A stretch of DNA of 64,000 nt from Peribacillus asahii. Lineage in GTDB: Bacteria > Bacillota > Bacilli > Bacillales > DSM-1321. The stretch is taken from the NCBI RefSeq assembly GCF_004006295.1, contig NZ_CP026095.1, forward strand, positions 517,501 through 581,500, written 5' to 3'. A program made the translations under genes and the position numbers. Below the pieces are notes generated by a model. The model was not told the DNA's origin. It did no database searches and saw nothing but the letters and a program-made list of their open reading frames with translations. Of this stretch, positions 6,636 through 15,290 are shown piece by piece; within the stretch, counting starts at the first letter, position 1, and each line of letters opens with the position of its first letter.

Positions 6636-7961
6636 ATGTTAAAAGACGTAAAGGTAGACAAAGAATTGATGGAGTTAGATAAAAAACATTTTATTCATCC
6701 AACATCATCGATTGCCCAGCAGCAAGCAAATGGACCGAGTTTTATTTTTACAGAGGGCAAAGGAATCTATTTAACTGATATTACTGGAAAACAAGTGATT
6801 GATGGGATGAGCTCACTTTGGAATGTGAATATTGGACATGGGCGAGAGGAGCTGGCACAAGTGGCTCAAGAGCAAATGTCAAAACTAGCATTTAGTTCAT
6901 GTTTCGGAACAATTAGTAATGAGCCGGCCATTCGATTAGCTTCGAAACTTGCATCGATTGCTCCAGGAGATTTAAATGCTGTTTTCTTTACTTCTGGTGG
7001 ATCTGAGTCTAATGATACTGCATTTAAATTAGCTCGCCATTATTGGATTTTAAAAGGGCAGCCGAATCGCCAAAAAATTATATCTCGTACACAGTCCTAT
7101 CATGGGGTAGCTATGGGAGCGACAAGTGCAACAGGCTTAAAGCCGTTCCGTGATTTCACAAACTCGATTACACCAGACTTTTATCATGTAGATGGTACCT
7201 CTAGTGAAGCGTTACGTGAAGCCATTGAACAAGAAGGTCCTGAAACAATTGCAGCTTTTATTACAGAACCTGTGCAAGGTGCAGGCGGTGTAAATATCGC
7301 GCCAGAGGGATATCTACAAGAAGTAAGAAAAATCTGTGATGAATATGGTATCCTAATGATTGTAGATGAAGTTATTACAGGATTTGGAAGAACTGGAACG
7401 ATGTTTGGCGTTAATCATTATGGAGTGGTACCGGATATGATGTGCTTTGCAAAAGGAGTTTCGAGCGGATATGCCCAGTTAGGAGGCGTTCTATTCTCCG
7501 AAAAGATGTTTGATGATTTGAAGGAACTGTCGAAAGGGACGCTTCTACATGGTTATACGTACAGTGGCCATCCGACGGCTTGTAGCGTTGCTTTAAAAAA
7601 TATTGAAATTATTGAACGGGAAAATTTAGTGGAAAATGCAAAACTTATGGGTGAGGAATTACTGAAGGGCTTTAAATATTTACAAAGCAATCATCGAATT
7701 GTTGGCGAGGTTCGAGCGCTTGGATTAATTGGCGGCATTGAAATTGTCAAAGATAAATTGACTGGGGCAAGCTTTGAAACACCACTCTCTCCTAAACTTG
7801 CAGAGGAAGCTGCGAAACGTGGATTAATTATCCGTACTGTTACTTTTGATCAAGATACGCTCGTCTTTGCTCCTCCTTTAGTCATTAATAAAGCAGAGAT
7901 TGAAAGAATGATTGATATTTTAGATGAAACGATGTTAGCAGTTGAAAAGGAGCTTTTTTAA
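6636..7961 (+). CDS. Class III (omega-amino acid) aminotransferase
   Basis: A 441-residue PLP-dependent fold-type I aminotransferase of the class III/omega group (GABA, beta-alanine, putrescine, 6-aminohexanoate transaminases). Visible motifs are FTSGGSESNDTAFKLAR near 118-134 (phosphate binding), MIVDEVITGFGRTG near 241-254 with the PLP-ring Asp 244, and CFAKGVSSGY with the Schiff-base Lys 273. It probably moves the terminal amino group of an omega-amino acid to pyruvate or 2-oxoglutarate, giving a semialdehyde. It is first gene after the sigma-54 promoter. An aldehyde dehydrogenase follows 33 bases later and would take the product. GAGAGGGTG precedes the ATG. Confidence 0.9.
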   Translation: MLKDVKVDKELMELDKKHFIHPTSSIAQQQANGPSFIFTEGKGIYLTDITGKQVIDGMSSLWNVNIGHGREELAQVAQEQMSKLAFSSCFGTISNEPAIRLASKLASIAPGDLNAVFFTSGGSESNDTAFKLARHYWILKGQPNRQKIISRTQSYHGVAMGATSATGLKPFRDFTNSITPDFYHVDGTSSEALREAIEQEGPETIAAFITEPVQGAGGVNIAPEGYLQEVRKICDEYGILMIVDEVITGFGRTGTMFGVNHYGVVPDMMCFAKGVSSGYAQLGGVLFSEKMFDDLKELSKGTLLHGYTYSGHPTACSVALKNIEIIERENLVENAKLMGEELLKGFKYLQSNHRIVGEVRALGLIGGIEIVKDKLTGASFETPLSPKLAEEAAKRGLIIRTVTFDQDTLVFAPPLVINKAEIERMIDILDETMLAVEKELF

Positions 7962-7994
7962 GAGGACGAGGAAACAGGAGAGGAAGGGAGAAGG

Positions 7995-9449
7995 ATGATG
8001 GATTATTTAAATTACATTGGAGGAAAGTGGACTGAATCGAAGAGCAGAGAGACATATAAGCATTATAATCCAGCGAATCCATCTGAATGTTTAGGAACGA
8101 CAACTGTTTCTACAGTTGAGGAAGTAGACAGTGCTGTTATACATGCTAAACAAGCCTTTCTTCAATGGAAGCAGCTCTCTCCCGTGACACGGGGAGAGTT
8201 TTTGCGAAAAGCAGCTGACCTTTTAGAGCAGCAGACTGAAGAAATAGCAGAAATAGCTACAAAAGAGATGGGCAAGAGATTCGTAGAAATGAAAGGTGAA
8301 GTTGCTAGAGCTGCGATGATTTTACGTTATTTTGCACAGGAAGGGATGAGGAAGACGGGGGAACTTCTTCCCTCTATTAATCCTCAAAATACGCTGTATT
8401 CGCTCAGGGTTCCTTTAGGCGTTGTTTCTGTCATTACACCATGGAATTTCCCTGTGGCGATTCCGATATGGAAAATAGCACCGGCTCTCGTTTACGGAAA
8501 TACGGTTGTCTGGAAGCCTGCTCGGGAATCAGGGATTACAGCGGTAAAAATTGCGGAAGTATTTGAAAAAGTGGGTTTACCTGAAGGAGTTTTGAATTTG
8601 GTCATGGGAAGCGGAGCGAAAGTGGGGAATGCACTTGTTGAGCATCCGGATACAGCAGCGGTTACCTTTACCGGCTCTAATCAAGTTGGGCAAGAGATTG
8701 CTTCTAAAGCAGTGGCACAAAACAAAAAATTCCAACTAGAGCTTGGAGGGAAAAATCCTGCTGTTGTTCTAGCGGATGCTGATTTAGATTTGGCGGCTAA
8801 GCTGACGATTGAAGGAGCTATGAAGCAAACAGGTCAGCGCTGTACAGCAACAAGCCGAGTGTATGTAGAGCAGTCTATTTACGATACATTTGTAGACAAG
8901 CTATTGACTGAAGTAAAGCAAATTAAAGTGGGAGATGGACTAGACGAAACAGTAAATATGGGACCGGTAGCCTCTAAAAATCAATTTGATACAGTTTCTT
9001 CTTATATAGCGAAAGGAGTTGAAGAAGGAGCCCAATTGCTTTTCGGTGGCAAATGTTTAGAGGGACCAACATTTAACGAAGGTTATTTTATTGAACCGAC
9101 GATTTTCGGACAAGTAACAAATGAGATGGCTATTGCAAGGGAGGAGATTTTTGGACCTGTTTTAGCTGTAGTAAAAGTAGCAGATTATTCGGAAGCACTC
9201 GCTAAAGCGAATGATACGATGTATGGATTAAGTGCTTCGTTGTTTACAACAAGCTTGGACAAAGCCTTCCATTTTATTAAAAATAGTGAAGTCGGAATGG
9301 TCCAAATTAATGGGGAAACAGGTGGGGCAGAACCACAAGCTCCATTTGGAGGAATGAAAGAATCAAGCTCTGGTACGAGAGAACAAGGACAAGCTGCTGT
9401 TGAATTCTTTACGGCTTATAAAACTGTTTCGATTACTTCTTCTTTGTAG
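7995..9449 (+). CDS. NAD(P)-dependent aldehyde dehydrogenase (semialdehyde type)
   Basis: A 484-residue aldehyde dehydrogenase superfamily member of normal length. It has the Rossmann cofactor domain with TPWNFPVAIPIWK, the general base Glu 249 in FQLELGGKNP and the nucleophile Cys 283 in GQRCTATSRV. It is closest in look to succinate-semialdehyde/2-oxoglutarate-semialdehyde dehydrogenases. Placed right behind the omega-aminotransferase, it likely oxidises the semialdehyde produced there to a dicarboxylic acid. A strong ribosome site AGGAAGGGAGAAGG precedes two adjacent ATG codons (7995 and 7998); either may be used. Confidence 0.9.
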   Translation: MMDYLNYIGGKWTESKSRETYKHYNPANPSECLGTTTVSTVEEVDSAVIHAKQAFLQWKQLSPVTRGEFLRKAADLLEQQTEEIAEIATKEMGKRFVEMKGEVARAAMILRYFAQEGMRKTGELLPSINPQNTLYSLRVPLGVVSVITPWNFPVAIPIWKIAPALVYGNTVVWKPARESGITAVKIAEVFEKVGLPEGVLNLVMGSGAKVGNALVEHPDTAAVTFTGSNQVGQEIASKAVAQNKKFQLELGGKNPAVVLADADLDLAAKLTIEGAMKQTGQRCTATSRVYVEQSIYDTFVDKLLTEVKQIKVGDGLDETVNMGPVASKNQFDTVSSYIAKGVEEGAQLLFGGKCLEGPTFNEGYFIEPTIFGQVTNEMAIAREEIFGPVLAVVKVADYSEALAKANDTMYGLSASLFTTSLDKAFHFIKNSEVGMVQINGETGGAEPQAPFGGMKESSSGTREQGQAAVEFFTAYKTVSITSSL

Positions 9450-9493
9450 AAGACATTATTGATTAATAGGAAATCTTTTGGGGAGGGATTACT

Positions 9494-10906
9494 ATTAGGG
9501 AGCAAAAAAATCTCAATAAAGTCCTTTCGAGGATGGATATTTTATTTCTTGCTTTTGGAGCGATGATTGGTTGGGGATGGGTCGTCTTATCTGGTAATTG
9601 GATAGGATCAGCAGGAACACTTGGGGCGATGATCGCCTTTGTCATTGGTGGAGTATTAGTAATATTCGTTGGTCTGACATATGCGGAACTAGCCTCGGCT
9701 ATGCCGACAACAGGTGGAGCGCTTATTTACGTACTGAGAGGAGTAGGCCCTAAAGCTGCGTTCGTGGCATCTTGGGCCTTAGCACTCGGTTATATTTCGG
9801 TTGTGGCTTTTGAGGCTGTGGCTTTGCCAACTGTTGTCGAATATATCTTTCCTAATTATAAGGTTGGATATATGTATACTATAACTGGATATGATGTCTA
9901 TTTATCTTGGGTACTTGTTGGAGTAGCCGGTTCTATATTCGTTACGATTATTAATTACTTTGGGATGAAATCAGCGGCTATCCTTCAAATGGTTTTAACG
10001 ATTGTAATAGCGCTTATTGGGTTAATGTTAATTTTTGGAGCGACTATTACGAGTGATTTTTCAAATGCAGAACCACTGTTTGTTGGTGGAACCGCAGGAG
10101 TCATCGCTGTTCTCGTTATGACACCGTTCATGTTTGTTGGCTTTGATGTCATTCCTCAAACGGCGGAAGAAATGAATGTACCTCCTAAATCAATCGGAAA
10201 GATCCTCATTACATCTGTTGGTTTTGCTGTATTCTTCTATGTAGCCGTGATTTTTGCAGTCGGAATTTCTTTGGATAAGGGCGTACTTAGCAGTTCGGTT
10301 TTACCGACAGCAGATGCTATGGCTGCAGTTTATGGTTCCAGTCTTTTTGCTACTATTTTAATTCTGGGCGGTGTAGCTGGAATTTTGACAAGTTGGAACG
10401 CCTTTATTATTGGAGGCAGTCGCGTGCTTTATTCGATGGCAGAAAAGAAGATGATTCCAGCTTGGTTCGGTAAGTTACACCCTAAAAATAATACTCCGAC
10501 TAATGCTATTTTATTTATAGGTGCTTTATCGACGATTGCTCCATTGCTGGGCAGACCGATGTTAGTATGGTTGGTTGATGCAGGGGGCCTTGCCATCGTT
10601 ATTGCTTACTTCTGTGTGGCACTTGCCTTTGTAAAATTACGCAAGAATGAGCCTGATATGGTGCGTCCTTTCCGTGCTGGGAAATCAAATGCGGTAGGCT
10701 GGATTGCTTTTATATTAAGTATAGGTTTCATTTCCTTATACTTACCTGGAATGCCGGCAGCGCTCATTTGGCCATATGAGTGGCTAATCTTTGCAGGCTG
10801 GTGGGGAATTGGATTCTTCCTTATGTTTATCATGAGAGCGAACTATAACCGTGACACAATGACATACACAGAGGCAGTGAATGAGCCTAGTGAAAAAGTT
10901 CAGTAA
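9494..10906 (+). CDS. APC-family amino acid/amine permease, probable ATT start
   Basis: About 470 residues with 12 predicted membrane spans, beginning the first span at FLAFGAMIGWGWVVLSGNWI, the APC superfamily hallmark. It is expected to import the substrate of the surrounding pathway. Start choice: the first ATG is at 9533, but the reading frame continues upstream without a stop. The peptide REQKNLNKVLSRMDIL there is a normal APC cytoplasmic N-terminus. A strong Shine-Dalgarno GGGGAGGG (9480-9487) sits six bases before an in-frame ATT at 9494. ATG 9533 has only a poor site (CGAGG touching it). I therefore prefer ATT 9494. If wrong, the protein begins at 9533. Confidence 0.88.
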   Translation: MREQKNLNKVLSRMDILFLAFGAMIGWGWVVLSGNWIGSAGTLGAMIAFVIGGVLVIFVGLTYAELASAMPTTGGALIYVLRGVGPKAAFVASWALALGYISVVAFEAVALPTVVEYIFPNYKVGYMYTITGYDVYLSWVLVGVAGSIFVTIINYFGMKSAAILQMVLTIVIALIGLMLIFGATITSDFSNAEPLFVGGTAGVIAVLVMTPFMFVGFDVIPQTAEEMNVPPKSIGKILITSVGFAVFFYVAVIFAVGISLDKGVLSSSVLPTADAMAAVYGSSLFATILILGGVAGILTSWNAFIIGGSRVLYSMAEKKMIPAWFGKLHPKNNTPTNAILFIGALSTIAPLLGRPMLVWLVDAGGLAIVIAYFCVALAFVKLRKNEPDMVRPFRAGKSNAVGWIAFILSIGFISLYLPGMPAALIWPYEWLIFAGWWGIGFFLMFIMRANYNRDTMTYTEAVNEPSEKVQ

Positions 10907-11182
10907 TAGGTTATATGTTATCGAAGACTCTTATGAAAAACGATCAAACTTATCATGCACTTTAACAAATCTCTTTCTTCAATAATGTTGGACAAGAAGG
11001 AGATTACATCCACATTTATACCTCTACACACAAAATTTATACTACTTACATGAATCATTTCAATAAGATGACTACAAAAATATCAATCACTTAGTATAGG
11101 TCCTATCGACTGATCATTCTAAAAATAGACTATCAACAACGTTATTTAACAGAACCTAAAAATAAAAAGGTGGGAAGCTAAT

Positions 11183-13210
11183 ATGACTCAAACTCGACTA
11201 GCAATTGATGTAGGTGGCACATTTACAGATGTATTTGTTTTTGATGAGCAGACAGGAAAGGTTTTTGTAACGAAAACATCATCAACACCTTCGAATCCAG
11301 AGCGTGGAATTTTAGATGGAATTGAAAAAGCTCAGTTAAATGGTCAAGATATTAAAATCTTTTCCCATGGTACAACCGTTGGTACGAATGCATTAATTGA
11401 AAGAAAGCTGCCTAAAACGGCACTTATTACGACAAAAGGTTTTCGGGATGTTCCAGAGATTCGACGCGGAACAAAGCTTGACATATGGGATATGTATCAA
11501 GATACTTCAAAACCTTATATTCCAAGAAGAGATCGGTTTGAAGTAACAGAAAGAACGGATTATGACGGTAACGTGCTTACTGAAATTGATGAAGAAGAAG
11601 TTCGTCAGCTTGCTAGAAAACTAGATAAGCGCGGTACGGAGTCCATTGCGGTTTGTTTTATAAATGCTTATGTGAATGGCGCGAACGAGGCACGAGTAAA
11701 AGAAATTATCCAAGAAGAATTACCGAATGTTTACATTTGTACATCGAGTGAAGTATTGCCAGAGATTTTTGAGCATGAGCGCATGAGTACAACGATTATT
11801 AATGCAGTGTTAGGGCCGATTATTAGTAAATATATTCATAATTTAGAGGGGGAAATGGAGAAGAAAGGGTATGAAGGAGATATTCTAGTTCTACACTCTG
11901 GTGGCGGTGTCATGACGTCTAGTACAGTTCCACGTTATGCTGCAAGGCTTGCAAGCTCGGGTATTGCTGCCGGTGCAATCGCCAGTAAGCATATTGCCAA
12001 ACTTTGTGGTTTTAATCATGCGATTGGACTTGATATGGGAGGGACGAGTACAGATATTTCTCTTATGTATGATGGCGATATTAGGATTACAAAAGATTGG
12101 TACATTGAATATGGGTATCCAATTGGGTTTCCGAGTATCGAAATTTTGACAATTGGAGCTGGTGGAGGAAGTTTAGCGTGGGTGGATGAAGGCGGTTCTC
12201 TCAGAAACGGACCACAAAGTGCTGGTGCAGTTCCCGGGCCTGCTTGTTATCAAAGAGGAGGAACGGAAGCAACCAACTCCGATGCCAATTTAGTTCTTGG
12301 CCGTCTTGGAGTCGATTTATTAGATGGAACTATGAAGTTGGATAAGGAAAAAGCAAGACAAGCTGTTGAAAAGATTGCCAAGCAGTTTAATTATACAGTT
12401 GAAGAGGCTGCTAATGCGATTATTCAAGTGGCTAATGCTAACATGTGTGATGCATTGAGATTAATCTCGGTAAGACGTGGCTATGATCCACGTGACTTTG
12501 CTCTTGTTGCTTTTGGAGGGGCTGGGCCGTTACATGGTGCTCAGTTAGCAAAAGATATGGATATTCCAACTATCATTGTTCCGCCTCATCCTGGTGTTGC
12601 CGCTGCCATGGGCTGCTTATTAGTAGATGTTCGTCATGACATTTCAAAAACATATGTGAAGAATATTCATCATGTTTCACTTGAAGAATTAGAGAATGAA
12701 TTCAGCGGTATGGAACAAGAGGCTGAAAAATTATTAGAAGAGGAAGGCGTTGGAAGTGATCAGTCCACACTTATGCGTTATGTGGATATGAGATACAAGG
12801 GGCAATGGCGCTCATTAGCTATACCAGTCAGTGATAAACTTCAATCATTAGACAGCGTATTAGAGGCTTTTCACCAAGAACATCAACGTGAATTTGCCTT
12901 TTCAGATGATAAACAATTAGTTGAAATTTATGGTTTGCGAGTCACTGTCATCGGAACGGTACCGAAACCAGAGTTTCCGAAGTATGGACCAGCGGGCACA
13001 CTGGAGAGTGCTTTAAAAGAAGTGAGAGATGTTTATTTCGATGGAAAGTTTGTCCCTGCAAATGTCTATAACCGTGAGGATATTCCTGTTCTTTCTGAAA
13101 TTCAAGGACCGGCTATTATTGATCAGTTGGATACAACGACGGTAATCCCGCCAGGCTTTACTGCGAAAGTAGATGTGTATAGAAACTTAATTATATCGGT
13201 AAACAAATAA
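11183..13210 (+). CDS. Hydantoinase/oxoprolinase subunit A (HyuA family)
   Basis: A 675-residue HyuA-type subunit. It has an actin-like ATPase N-terminus with LAIDVGGTFTDVFVFD (residues 6-21), the central GLDMGGTSTDISL second phosphate loop, and GGAGPLHGAQLAKDM near the end of the ATPase fold. In N-methylhydantoinase, 5-oxoprolinase, acetophenone carboxylase and caprolactamase this subunit activates the amide or ketone using ATP, working with a HyuB partner. HyuB follows after 19 bases, and the pair forms the ring-opening or carboxylating enzyme of the cluster. The substrate cannot be read from sequence alone. GGTGGGAAG precedes the ATG. A 276-base gap without a visible terminator separates it from the permease gene. 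Confidence 0.92.
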   Translation: MTQTRLAIDVGGTFTDVFVFDEQTGKVFVTKTSSTPSNPERGILDGIEKAQLNGQDIKIFSHGTTVGTNALIERKLPKTALITTKGFRDVPEIRRGTKLDIWDMYQDTSKPYIPRRDRFEVTERTDYDGNVLTEIDEEEVRQLARKLDKRGTESIAVCFINAYVNGANEARVKEIIQEELPNVYICTSSEVLPEIFEHERMSTTIINAVLGPIISKYIHNLEGEMEKKGYEGDILVLHSGGGVMTSSTVPRYAARLASSGIAAGAIASKHIAKLCGFNHAIGLDMGGTSTDISLMYDGDIRITKDWYIEYGYPIGFPSIEILTIGAGGGSLAWVDEGGSLRNGPQSAGAVPGPACYQRGGTEATNSDANLVLGRLGVDLLDGTMKLDKEKARQAVEKIAKQFNYTVEEAANAIIQVANANMCDALRLISVRRGYDPRDFALVAFGGAGPLHGAQLAKDMDIPTIIVPPHPGVAAAMGCLLVDVRHDISKTYVKNIHHVSLEELENEFSGMEQEAEKLLEEEGVGSDQSTLMRYVDMRYKGQWRSLAIPVSDKLQSLDSVLEAFHQEHQREFAFSDDKQLVEIYGLRVTVIGTVPKPEFPKYGPAGTLESALKEVRDVYFDGKFVPANVYNREDIPVLSEIQGPAIIDQLDTTTVIPPGFTAKVDVYRNLIISVNK

Positions 13211-13229
13211 GACGAGGGGTGAAATAGCT

Positions 13230-15209
13230 ATGAATAGACCTGAACTGATTCAAAAGGAAACGACTAATCGCTTGGATCCTGTTACATTCGAGGTATTAAA
13301 AAACGGTTTTATCAATCTTGTAGATCAAATGGCCGAACAAATACTAAGGACCTGTTATTCATTTGTTATTTATAACCGCGATTTCAGTTGTGCTCTTTGT
13401 GATGCTGAGGGAAACACAGTAATGCAAGGAACACAAGATATTTCTGTACACGTTGGGACCCTGCATTTAACCGCCAAAGCTGTCTTAGAGGATTTTGGTG
13501 AGGATATTCATCCTGGGGACGCTTTTTTAGTTAATGATCCATACCGGGGAGGTACCCATTTTAATGATACGCGTGTAGTATTACCGGTCTTTCATGATGA
13601 TCGCTTAATTGCATTCATGCAAACAAATGGTCACTGGGCAGATATGGGAGGGACAACTCCAGGTTCTTTTGATGTTACCGCAAAGGAGCATTATGGAGAG
13701 GGCGTTAGAATTCCACCTGTTCGCATTTATAGCAAAGGTAGATACTTAGCGGATATTGTAAATCTTATAGCGTTGAATATGCGTGTTCCGGAAGAAAGAA
13801 TTGGAGATCTTCGCTCACAAGTTGAGGCAGCAAAAGTAGGGCAGGCTCAGCTTCTTGAAATCATTAGGAAATATGGTTTAGAAACAACATTAATTGCTTT
13901 TGAAGAAGTTCAAGACTATGTTGAGCGTTTAGCTAAAACAAAAATAAAATCTTTGCCAAAAGGAACATGGGAAACGGTAGATTACATTGATATGGACCCG
14001 GAAGTAGGCGATGGTCTTATTCCAATTCAAGTAAAGATGACTATTTCAGATGAGGAAATTTTATACGATTTAACAGGTTCTCATCCTTATATCGGCTGTT
14101 TTCTGAATTCAGGATTCGGTGCCTCTTTATCAGCCGCCTATGCAGGGACAAAAACATTCTTTCCAGAAATTCCTCTAAATTCAGGATTTTATCGAGTTGT
14201 TAAAGTAATTTTACCGGAGAATTCTGTTGTAAATGCTCCAAGCCCTATCGCTGTAACCGGTTTTTGTTCAGGAACATTTGAGAAGATTATGAATGCTTGC
14301 TTTGAACTTTGGTCGAACATTATGCCAGAAAGAGCTCTTGCCTGTTCTTTCAATCTAGAATATTTATTGATTGGCGGCAATGATTTAAGAAATGAACAAA
14401 ATCAATATTTTATGTGGTACGACTGGATGGCCGGCGGACATGGCGGTCGTTATGATCGAGATGGAGCAAATGCAACTTCGCCAGTGTTTGGAGTAGGTTT
14501 AAGTGTTCAGCCGTGTGAAGGCCAAGAACGATTATCTCCGGTCATTACGACTAAACATGAAATTATTACTGATTCAGCAGGCCCTGGTAAATATCGTGGT
14601 GGTTGTGGGGTTGAAAAAGGCGGCGTTTTAACAGAAATAAAAAATACGGTTATGTCCTATTGTTGTGACAGGTCTCGTTCCCTGACATGGGGGATTTTTG
14701 GAGGGCTTCCTTCTTATCCACATGGAGCATGGTTAAATCCTGGAAGAGAGGATGAACAATTTTTAGGAACCATTTTTTCAAATGTAGAAGTAAAAAGCGG
14801 TGACTCCTTTGTCAGACCTTCTGCAGGTGGAGGTGGATTGGGGGATGCTCTTGAAAGAGATGTAGAAGCCGTCTTAGAAGATGTGATTGATGAATATGTT
14901 TCGGTTGAAAGAGCAAAAAAAGATTATGGAGTTGTCATTAAAGAGATTGATCGAGATCTTGATTTGTTTGAAATTGACTATGAAGCAACAAAAAGAGAGC
15001 GAGAGTTTATAAGAAATAATCGTAAAAGTTGGCTAGAGCTCAATCCACTTATAGTAGAAAAACAATTCCAAAATGGAGAGATTGATAAATTAGATGTTAT
15101 TCGCCGTTTTGGAGTCATTATGGATTATGCAACTAATACAGTTTTACTAAAATCAACAGAACAATTCAGACAATCTTTGAGAAAACGTTCCCTAGCTTAT
15201 TGGAAGTAA
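13230..15209 (+). CDS. Hydantoinase/oxoprolinase subunit B (HyuB family)
   Basis: A 659-residue HyuB-type subunit with the family blocks DPVTFEVLKNGF (near residue 17), HPGDAFLVNDPYRGGTHFND (near 92-111) and GGHGGRYDRDG. The end of the family core, SAGPGKYRGGCG, is near residue 452. About 110 extra residues follow, rich in Asp/Glu/Lys, resembling the longer HyuB proteins. It complexes with the preceding HyuA for ATP-dependent amide hydrolysis. It is the last gene of the cluster and is followed by a perfect palindromic hairpin. Confidence 0.92.
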   Translation: MNRPELIQKETTNRLDPVTFEVLKNGFINLVDQMAEQILRTCYSFVIYNRDFSCALCDAEGNTVMQGTQDISVHVGTLHLTAKAVLEDFGEDIHPGDAFLVNDPYRGGTHFNDTRVVLPVFHDDRLIAFMQTNGHWADMGGTTPGSFDVTAKEHYGEGVRIPPVRIYSKGRYLADIVNLIALNMRVPEERIGDLRSQVEAAKVGQAQLLEIIRKYGLETTLIAFEEVQDYVERLAKTKIKSLPKGTWETVDYIDMDPEVGDGLIPIQVKMTISDEEILYDLTGSHPYIGCFLNSGFGASLSAAYAGTKTFFPEIPLNSGFYRVVKVILPENSVVNAPSPIAVTGFCSGTFEKIMNACFELWSNIMPERALACSFNLEYLLIGGNDLRNEQNQYFMWYDWMAGGHGGRYDRDGANATSPVFGVGLSVQPCEGQERLSPVITTKHEIITDSAGPGKYRGGCGVEKGGVLTEIKNTVMSYCCDRSRSLTWGIFGGLPSYPHGAWLNPGREDEQFLGTIFSNVEVKSGDSFVRPSAGGGGLGDALERDVEAVLEDVIDEYVSVERAKKDYGVVIKEIDRDLDLFEIDYEATKREREFIRNNRKSWLELNPLIVEKQFQNGEIDKLDVIRRFGVIMDYATNTVLLKSTEQFRQSLRKRSLAYWK

Positions 15210-15224
15210 TCGTTAAGTGATAAA

Positions 15225-15258
15225 ATAACAGACTGCAGCTTGAGCTGCAGTCTGTTAT
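15225..15258 (+). terminator. Hairpin ending the catabolic cluster
   Basis: Perfect 16-bp inverted repeat (arms 15225-15240 and 15243-15258, core GACTGCAGCT/AGCTGCAGTC, loop TG), 16 bases after the hyuB-like stop. The run of T afterwards is weak, so it may act on both strands or mainly stabilise RNA. Confidence 0.75.
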
Positions 15259-15290
15259 GCATGTTTATAGTGTTGCATCTGCCTAGTTAG

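Noticed and set aside
10907..11182. Separate promoter or small gene between permease and hyuA-like gene
   Set aside because: Only a 10-codon frame without a ribosome site and no clear -35/-10 or -24/-12 box were found. A terminator is also absent, so read-through from the sigma-54 promoter is assumed.
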